64,000 nucleotides of DNA from Neocallimastix lanati (nom. inval.). Its lineage: Eukaryota; Neocallimastigomycota; Neocallimastigomycetes; Neocallimastigales; Neocallimastigaceae. Below, piece by piece: positions 53,001 to 64,000 of the stretch (its first letter is position 1; each line of letters starts with the position of its first letter). The position numbers and the translations under genes were made by a program. The notes under the pieces are model-generated. The model saw only the letters and a program-made list of their open reading frames with translations. It had not been told where the DNA came from and did not search any database. The DNA is taken from NCBI GenBank assembly GCA_016946835.1, contig JACVTC010000093.1, positions 633,501-697,500 on the forward strand, given 5' to 3'.

Positions 53001-56000
53001 AGAATATTAACAATATATCAGTTGGTAATGAAATTTCAAAAGAATTAGATAGTCTTAATAAAACATTATTAGATATAAAATTAAATGAATCAAAAGAATC
53101 AAATAAAAATGAAACTAAAATTGAATCAAATATATCACAAGTTAATGACAATAATAATGATATTTTAAATTCATTCCCAGACAATGTTGAAAGCAAAAAT
53201 ATTTTAGATCCATTTCCAATGAATACTGAAAATAATGATACTTTAAATTCATTCCCAATTAATACCGAAAATAATAATGCCTTAAATCCATTCCCAGTAA
53301 ATACTGAAAACAACAATGCTTTAAATCCATTCCCAGTAAATACTGAAACTAATGATACTTTAAATCCATTCCTAATAAATACTGAAAACAACAATGCTTT
53401 AAATCCATTCCCAGTAAATACTGAAACTAATAATACATTAAATCCATTCCCAGTAAATACTGAAACTAATAATACATTAAATCCATTCCCAGTAAATACT
53501 GAAACTAATAATACTTTAAATCCATTCCCAGTAAATACTGAAACTAATAATACATTAAATCCATTCCCAGTAAATACTGAAACTAATGATACTTTAAATC
53601 CATTCCCAGTAAATACTGAAACTAATGATACTTTAAATCCATTCCCAGTAAATACTGAAACTAATGATACTTTAAAACCATTCCCAGTAAATACTGAAAC
53701 TAATGATAATTTAAATCCATTCCCAGTAAATACTGAAACTAATGATACTTTAAAACCATTCCCAGTAAATACTGAAACTAATGATAATTTAAATCCATTC
53801 CCAGTAAATACTGAAGCTAATGATACTTTAAATCCATTCCCAATTAATACCGAAAATAATAATGTCTTAAATCCATTCCCAGTAAATACTGAAAACAATG
53901 ATGATTTAAACTCATTCCCAGTTAAAAGTGAAAATAGTGATGTTTTAAATTCATTACCAATTAATACCGAAAATAATAATGACTTAAATCTATTCCCAGT
54001 AAATACTGATAATAAAGATACATTAAATTCATTCCCAGTAAACACTGAAAACAACAATGCTTTAAATCCATTACCAGTAAATACTGAAAATAATGATACC
54101 TCAAACCTATTCCCAATTAATACTGAAAATAATAATACTTTAAATCCATTCCCTGTTAGTACTGAAAATAATAATTTAAGTCCATTCCCAGTAAATACTG
54201 GAAATTTGAACGCTGAAAATGAAACTCCAGTTATATCTTCAACTATTTTAGAATCACCTAAAATAGATGAAAAAGAACCACATGAAATAATGAATAATAT
54301 TCAAATGCCTATGCCAGTTGATAATAATTTAACATTAAATAACGAGAATGAAGGTTCATTACCCTCTGAAAAACCAGAGTTAATAGGTATGGCTATGCCA
54401 ATGCCAATTAATAATAATTTAAGTTTTTCACCACGGAAAAGTGAAATTAATACTGAAAATCAATCGCCAGAACAGCCAGAATCATTAAAAGAAAATGAAT
54501 TAAACCAAGGAATAATTTCTAATGATTCAGAAAATATTCATAGTATTGTTGCTAATAATTATAGCGATAATAACGATAAGCAAAATGAAGAAATGAAAGA
54601 AGAATCAAATCCAAAAGACAATGATAAAGAAAGTAATAGAATTAGTTTTATTCATGATGATCTGTTTAAATCAAATAATAATAATGAAATAGATTTCTTT
54701 GATCAAATGAATTCTGGTGAAAATACTCAAACTGGCTGGAATTTTTCTGACTCCATAAATAATAACAAGAATGAATGGGATTTCAATTCACAAGCACCTT
54801 CGTCTAGTATAATTAATGAAAATATAACATCTAATCCTCCAAAAACAAAGGAACCAAGTGGTTGGAACTTTAATCAACCTGCGCAATCACCAAGTATGAA
54901 TAATCAAAATGTCACTGCTTCATCTTTAACAAAGGAACCAAGTGGTTGGAACTTTAATCAACCTGCACAATCACCAAGTATGAATAATCAAAATGTCACT
55001 GCTTCATCTTTAACAAAGGAACCAAGTGGTTGGAACTTTAATCAACCTGCTCAATCACCAAGTATGAATAATCAAAATGTCACTGCTTCATCTTTAACAA
55101 AGGAACCAAGTGGTTGGAACTTTAATCAACCTGCTCAATCACCAAGTATGAATAATCAAAATGTCACTGCTTCATCTTTAACAAAGGAACCAAGTGGTTG
55201 GAACTTTAATCAACCTGCTCAATCACCAAGTATGAATAATCAAAATGTCACTGCTTCATCTTTAACAAAGGAACCAAGTGGTTGGAACTTTAATCAACCT
55301 GTACAATCACCAAGTATTAATCAAAGTAATGTTCCGTCCTCTTCGAACAATAACTCTGGTGGATGGGATTTCAATAACACTATTAATCCATTAAATTCAA
55401 ATATTAACGGTGAAACATCAATTCCAGAAGCTTCACAAGAACATAGTGGCTGGAACTTTAATGATAACATTACCTCCACAAATATTACTAATCAAAGTCC
55501 CGTTTATCCACCTGCTTCTTCAAAACAGCCATCGGGTTGGGATTTCAATAGTACAAATCAAAATGGATGGAATATTAATAGTCCAAATATTCCATCGCAA
55601 GAACAAAACGTTTCATCATCTAAAAAAGAAAACGATTGGAATTTTGATAATTCTATTACACCAAATAAACCATCATCATTAATACAATCACCACCAAAAC
55701 AATCACCACCAAAGTCAGAATCATCAAAGATTATATCGCCAAAGCAAACACAATCAAATAATTGGGACTGGAATAACGATAATAATTCATTGAATAAAGA
55801 AAATGGAAAGAAATCACCATCTAAAGAACAAAATGACTGGAACTTCAGTGACAGTATACCATTTGATAATACCACAAGTCAAAATGGTTGGGATTTCACA
55901 AGTGAACTTACTAATACAAAAAATGATAACGATCAAAACGATTTTTTTGCTTCATTAAATTCAACTCAAACAAATACACCAATCTTTAACACATCAAATA

Positions 56001-56476
56001 ATCAAGGTAATTTCTCTCCTTCAGTACATTCAGCCCATACTAACACGCCAATTTTCAATACTTCAAGTAATCAAGGAAACTTCTCTCCTTTAGTACATTC
56101 AGCTCATGCTAACACACCTATTTTCAATAATTCAAGTAATCAAGGAAGCTTCTCTCCTTCAGTACATTCAGCTAACACACCTATTTTCAATACTTCAAGT
56201 AATCAAGGAAATTTCTCTCCTTCAGTACAATCCGCAAAAACCAACACGCCTATATTCAATACATCGAATAATCAAGGAGGCTGGGATATAGCTCCAAATA
56301 CTAATCAAGGATGGAATAATAGTAACACTCAAAGCAGTACAAATAATCAAGGAGGCTGGAACTTCTCAACTAATTCAAACGGAAATCAAGGAGGTTGGGA
56401 TTTTATGAATGAAATTAACAAAAGCAACAATACTAATAATAATAATAATAATAACCAAAATGGTTGGAATTTTTAA
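50039..56476 (+). CDS. GRASP-family Golgi stacking/secretion protein with giant repetitive tail, 10 exons
   Basis: GRASP55/65-type proteins are membrane-tethered PDZ proteins of the Golgi and of unconventional secretion. Exons: AT (50039-50040), 50151-50199, 50361-50441, 50604-50760, 50876-50934, 51060-51239, 51345-51382, 51514-51537, 51626-52299, 52503-56476; 1,745 residues, all in phase. The first two exons give MGQNASSEQKHGYHVLK, with Gly2 for N-myristoylation. Two atypical PDZ domains follow: PGSPAARAGLIPFFDYIVA ... and GFSVRYCSYDGAADHFWHV ... KPLHLYVYSTVTNKCRE, ending CIGCTFSYG|DRIS, about 200 residues. The remainder is disordered: acidic and Asn/Ser-rich, then a 13-residue LNPFPVNTETNDT array (about 655-990), a 28-residue GWNFNQPAQSPS array (about 1205-1358), and NQGNFSPSVHS repeats (about 1580-1680) with many GW(N/D)F motifs. 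Typical GRASPs have 350-450 residues, so the tail is extraordinary. Identity of the N-terminal part is firm. Confidence 0.88.
53190..54195 (+). repeat. 13-residue NPFPVNTETND array (39-base unit)
   Basis: About 26 units, 15 of which keep the tripeptide Asn-Pro-Phe. The central units (about 53400-53820) are nearly identical in DNA, while both ends are diverged (NSFP, NSLP, NLFP, SPFP), the usual sign of homogenisation in the middle. Two KPF variants alternate with DNLNPF units, indicating a two-unit duplication. Confidence 0.93.
54845..55315 (+). repeat. 28-residue GWNFNQPAQSPS array (84-base unit, 6 copies)
   Basis: KEPSGWNFNQP recurs at exact 84-base intervals (54847, 54931, 55015, 55099, 55183, 55267). 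Copies 3 to 5 share the same GCT codon in PAQ while copies 1, 2 and 6 have GCG, GCA and GTA, so the central copies are the youngest. Confidence 0.93.
55975..56275 (+). repeat. NQGNFSPSVHSAHTNTPIFNTSS coding repeat
   Basis: Four to five units of about 22 residues with indels (one unit lacks AHT), followed by NNQGGW(N/D) repeats up to the stop codon. Confidence 0.88.
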
Positions 56477-56762
56477 TAATAGTAATTTTTAAGAAAAGAT
56501 AAATTAAAAAAAAAAAAAAAAAAAAAAATAATTTTCATAATAAATAATTTAATTGTTAAATAGTTAAATAATATATTAAATAATATATAGAAAAAGGATT
56601 TAATATTTAAAGTATTACAAACTAAATTAAAAGTAAAAATAAATTTAAAATTATACATATTAAGAAAAAAAGAAAAATAAAATAAAATACAATAAAATAA
56701 AATAAAATAAAATAAAATAAAATAAAATAAAAAGAAAACTATATATATATATATAATAAAAA

Positions 56763-56794
<32 letters not shown>

Positions 56795-56955
56795 TTAAAG
56801 GAATTAAGAAAATCAAAAAATTTAAAAAAATTACTAAAAAAAAATAAAATAAAATAAAACTTAATTACAATAATAACAATTATAATAATATAATACTAAC
56901 AATTTAAATCAATATATCTAATAAAATTAAATGAATAATTAAAAAAAAAATTATA

Positions 56956-56991
<36 letters not shown>

Positions 56992-57211
56992 AAAAAAAAT
57001 AATATATATATGTAGAGTTCATTTTATTTTATGTATAGTTCATTTTATTTAATGTATTAGAAAATAGATTTTTTTTTTTTTTTTTTTTTTTTGTAATTCT
57101 AAATTTACATATTTTTTAATTGACATATTAATTAATTGATTGCTATACAAAAAGTAAAATTAATAAATGAAAAATGTTTAATTAATGTTTATTTATATAT
57201 TATCCATTTTA

Positions 57212-57377
<166 letters not shown>

Positions 57378-57524
57378 AATTATAATTACTACTATTACTT
57401 AGTTATTACAATTTTACTAAGATTTTTAAAAAATTCTAATTAATTTTTTAAATATTAATATATTATAATATAATTAATAAATTTATTTTAATAGATAAAA
57501 AGATAGTAGTTTTGATGCCATAAA

Positions 57525-57690
57525 AAATGTACTATTAATAAAATTTGATAACTTGATTTTTTTTTTTTTTTTTTTTTTTTAATATTAATTAAATGTACCA
57601 TTGACAAATTTTGATAACTTGATTTTTTTTTTTATATTAAATAATGCACTATTGACAAAGTTTGATAACATGAATTTTTTTTTTATATAA
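57525..57690. repeat. Three tandem copies of a 45-60-base unit
   Basis: ACTATTGACAAA-TTTGATAAC-TGA followed by a T run occurs near 57530, 57595 and 57648 with a few substitutions. Confidence 0.85.
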
Positions 57691-57728
57691 GATATATTCA
57701 TAAATATTTAATTTTTGTTTTGTTTGTG

Positions 57729-57769
<41 letters not shown>

Positions 57770-57865
57770 AATATATATATATATATAAATTTATTATACA
57801 TGTTTCTATACAATTTGAAAAGAAAAAAAATTTTTTTTTATTTTTTTCCTTTTCATTTTTCATTT

Positions 57866-60569
<2,704 letters not shown>

Positions 60570-60866
60570 ACTGATTAATTTATATTATCATTAAATAAAA
60601 AGAAATGAAAAAAGAAAAAAAAAATAAAATAAAATAATAAAATAAAATAAAATAATAAAATAAAATAAAATAATAAAATAAAATAAAATAAAAATTAAAA
60701 TTTAAAAATTAATAATTATAATTATTTATATTACAAATATCCAAAACTTGTTAACATTAATTTATATATATATTATTTATATCTTTTATATGAATTAATA
60801 TACTGAATTTAATTAAATTGTTTTACTGTTTTATTATATTTTATTATTATTATTTATTATATTTCT

Positions 60867-60925
<59 letters not shown>

Positions 60926-61186
60926 TCTCTTTATTTTTTTTATATTTTTTAGTATTATTTATATATATTTTACTTCATATACATCTATTTTTTTTTTTTT
61001 TAATTTTTTCTAAAAATTAATTTGAAATATTTCAAAAGACAGTCCACAAAAAAATATATATATAGTATATAATTTAATAAAAAGAAAATTGGTAAAAAAA
61101 AAAATTTTTTTTTATTTTTTAAAATTTATCTGGGTGACATAAAAATTTTTTTTTTATATTTATATTTAAATATATATATCTATATC

Positions 61187-61222
<36 letters not shown>

Positions 61223-61797
61223 TTAAACATATTAGATTTATGAAAGAAAATTTTATTTTTATTAATAAAAAATATATATATATATAAATTTTCTTTTCAT
61301 CTAATATGTTTAAACTTAAAAAAAAAAAAGAAAAAACTAAGTTAATAAATATAATACAGATTACCTTCTTTTTTAAATTTGAAATAATAATTATTTATTA
61401 AAAATTATAAAAAATAGAGTAAAAAAAAAAAAAAATAGAATAGAATATTCATCTTTAATTTCTTTTAATTAAATTTATTTATTTATTTCGTTTTTTTTTT
61501 ATTTTTTTATAAAAAAATTAAAAAATTAAAATAATAATAATATAATAAAATATAATTTAATATTTACTATTTATAAGAATTACTAAAAATTTTACATATA
61601 ATATTTAATAATACTAATTAAATAGATTATTTAAAATTTATAATAAAAAAAAAAAATAAAATAAAATAAAATATAAAAAATTTTCTATAAAAATATATTA
61701 AATATTTTATAAATAAAATATATATATAAATATATCAAAATAAATAAATAAGATAAGGTTTATTAAAAGTTTAAATTTTTTTTTTTTTAATTTTTTC
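60570..61797. other. A/T-rich spacer between the cNMP gene and GRC3
   Basis: Contains (AATAAAATAAA)n at 60625-60695, a T run of about 53 bases at 60870-60923, and a second T run at 61191-61220. A TATTAGATT/AATCTAATA-like inverted pair near 61229 and 61299 (AAACATATTAGAT / ATCTAATATGTTT) could form a hairpin of 13-base arms. No gene seen. Confidence 0.5.
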
Positions 61798-63922
61798 TTA
61801 TGAATCATTATTCATACTCTTTTTTCTTTGTAAGGTATGACGAACACGCTTTTCAACTGAACCAATACCCTCAGCTAATGTAAATGTACAATATGGAAGT
61901 TCATCTTTACTCGTCTTTTAAAATTTGAATTAAAGATTTTTAAATAAATAAATAAATATAAATTATAAAGAATGTTTTAATTTACAACATATAAATTTAA
62001 AATATGATATAATATATTATAAAAATAAAAAAATAAAAATAAAAAAATAATAAAAAAAATATATTACATATATATATATATGATTTATTAAATAAATAAT
62101 AAAAAAAAAATTATTTACCTCAAAACCACTCATATATATACAAGATGGTAAATCATAATTTGATCCACGAATAATTAAATTAACATGAGATAAAATATCT
62201 TGAGGTACAGAAGTTATAATAAAGAATTTACCACTAGATGGATCAATAGATCTTATAATACCTAAACCTACACAATTATGTCTTGATGGATCAATCATAT
62301 ATTGTTCTGATGGTATAATTTTTAATTGAAGATATGGTTCAATAAACTATAAATAAATATATATATATATATATATAAATTATTATTAGTCTTGTTTCAT
62401 TATTATTAAAAGTAGTAAAGAATAGTATTAATAATAGTATTTTATATTAATATTTTTTTCATTATTATTTTTTTTGTTTTGTTTTGTTTTGTTTTGTTTC
62501 TTTAAATTAGCTTTTAAATTAAATTTTTAAATGAATATTAACATTCAAAATAAAAAATTAAAAAATAAAAAAAAAAAAAAAATAATAAAAATAATAAAAT
62601 AAAATAAAATAAAAATAGTAATTTTAATAATAATTCATTTATTATACATATTATTTTTTCTATACCTTTTCGGATTCTTTTAATACTTTATTGTTATTAT
62701 TGTTGTTGTTAAAATTTGTACCAATACTATTATATTGAGTGGTATCAGAAATTAGTCCAACAATGGAACCATTTAAGGCATAAAGAATTTGACTATTGGG
62801 TACATCTGCATAAAGAATTTGAATTCGAACATCTTTCCAAAATACTTGATATGGAATTTTATCAGAATAGGCTTCTCTGAAGTTCCACCATCCTTTTCTT
62901 ATTGATGATATAGAACGAATTTCATTAGAATTATTATTATTATTATTTTTGTCTCTTGAGAAATAAGAAAGTAAATTAAATGTACGATTTTCAAATGGAT
63001 TATACTTTTGCCTTTAAAAATAGCAATAATAATAATAATAATAATAATAATTAATATTATAATTAATATATTTAATATAATCAATGAAATATAATAATAT
63101 ATATTTTAAAATATTTCATAATTTAAAAGTTACATAAATAATATTTGTTTTAAATACTTATATATTTTGATTCTAACCTTATATTTATTTCATCAACAGT
63201 ATATATTGTAATTGAACGACTTAAATATTCTGAATTATTACTATCATTAATAATTTCTGAAATATCTGGTAAATTCTTTCCTACATTTGATGAATTTTCT
63301 GGGAAAGCAAATTGATAAATATACATTGGTCTAATGTTTTGTAATATTTGAATTAGTAAATCAAAACCAATTCCTAATAATTAAAAATTGATAATTTGGA
63401 ATTATTAAAATTGTAAGTATATATATATAATTACAAATAAAAATTGAAATTAAAAAAAAAAAAAAAAAAAATACTATACCCCTTACCCATCCATGAGTAT
63501 TTATAATTAAGGGTGTATAAGATGGTGATTTATGAGCAATTTCTAACATATATGTTTTATATAATTCATTAATACAATTTAAATAATAATCTGGATTTTG
63601 TTTTGGGGTTGTTGCCCCAATAAAGAAGCTTCTATATGGCATTTGAAGATGAGTAAAAGATGGTCCTTAATTTTTGTTTGATTGATGGTTTGTAATTGTA
63701 ATTATATATATATATATATATATACAAGATAAAAAAAATGAATTATTATCATTTAAAAATATAATACAAATACATATTTTCATCAATATATTAATATATA
63801 TATATATATATATAGAAAATATACCTAATAATGGAGAAGAAATAACATGAAGAGAAACCATACCGCTTGGCGTAAATTCCGATTGACCAATATCACATTC
63901 AAGATAGGCTACTTCATTACAG
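61798..63922 (-). CDS. GRC3: Polynucleotide 5'-hydroxyl kinase GRC3/NOL9, 3' portion (5' end outside the window)
   Basis: Nuclear/nucleolar RNA 5'-kinase that works with Las1 in ITS2 processing of pre-rRNA. Visible exons: 63922-63825, 63665-63480, 63373-63178, 63011-62666, 62346-62119, 61914-61798, all in phase. Family features in order: VAYLECDIGQSE (Walker-B-like region of the Clp1/Grc3 kinases), PSFTHLQMPYRSFFIGATTP, NTHGWVRGIGFDLL across an intron, PYQVFWKDVRI, ALNGSIVGL, CVGLGIIRSID and a C-terminal LPYCTF...GVEKRVRHTLQRKK-like end (GSVEKRVRH). The P-loop exon lies beyond 64000, so completeness cannot be judged. Clp1 is an alternative within the same family, but PYRSFFIGATTPKQNPDYY and the C-terminal CVGLGIIRSID block fit Grc3/NOL9 better. 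Confidence 0.82.
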
Positions 63923-64000
63923 CTATAAAATTAATAATAATAATAATGATAATATATTAATATATTAATATATACATATATATTATATATATTATAACTT

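Noticed and set aside
52951-54057. 368-codon open frame on the minus strand opposite the GRASP tail
   Set aside because: It is the antisense of the 39-base NPF repeat; the repeat unit happens to lack stops in that frame. The plus strand has in-phase exons and a recognised N-terminal domain.

Overview
The window is nuclear DNA of a eukaryote with an extremely A/T-rich genome: intergenic DNA is almost pure A/T, with long homopolymers and microsatellites, while exons are richer in G/C. The gene content points to an anaerobic gut fungus (Neocallimastigomycota) or a close relative. It has a HydF-type [FeFe]-hydrogenase maturase with a spliced-on organelle presequence (hydrogenosome), a secreted pectin-backbone lyase with a C-terminal fungal CBM1, an intronless bacterial-type membrane protein that looks horizontally acquired, decayed ankyrin-repeat genes, a decayed non-LTR retrotransposon, and a tandem cyclic-nucleotide-binding protein of a type often found in flagellated cells. 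The taxonomic call is inference from content; nothing was searched.

Layout. Minus strand: DCP2 mRNA-decapping enzyme (696-5413, 7 exons), then an ankyrin pseudogene on plus (6486-7215), and a PIF1-type helicase (7378-8658). About 6.4 kb of A/T DNA follows. Plus strand: an unrecognised secretory-pathway membrane protein with a Cys cluster, NQGY repeats and Arg/Asp repeats (15120-17360). A LINE remnant (18229-18860, minus), a second possible ankyrin remnant and a bacterial-type aromatic acid exporter-like gene (21706-22713, plus) come next. Minus strand: a vasculin-like gene (24484-27570, 7 exons), a PL4 rhamnogalacturonan lyase with CBM1 (31489-33865), a 1.8-kb AAAAT satellite (34995-36776) and HydF (37516-39744). 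Plus: phosphoserine phosphatase with a long N-terminal extension (43096-45384). Minus: ORC5 (46312-49019, 9 exons). Plus: a GRASP-family Golgi protein with a giant repetitive tail (50039-56476). Minus: a tandem cNMP-binding protein (57866-60569) and the 3' part of a GRC3/NOL9 RNA 5'-kinase (61798 to the window edge).

Exon models were built by hand from GT-AG signals, phase continuity and family similarity; all give continuous reading frames except one DCP2 junction that is one base out. The most notable discovery is one ORC5 intron (47702-47842) that has no usable GT or AG but fits a U12-type AT-AC intron exactly in phase. Other highlights are about 15 NPF tripeptides (the EH-domain ligand) in the GRASP tail, a GRASP start codon apparently split by an intron, an array of decapping-activator-type leucine motifs in DCP2, and microsatellite expansions inside introns. 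The genes are mostly unrelated housekeeping functions (mRNA turnover, DNA replication, rRNA processing, Golgi traffic, serine synthesis, hydrogenosome metabolism, plant-wall degradation) and show no operon-like logic.
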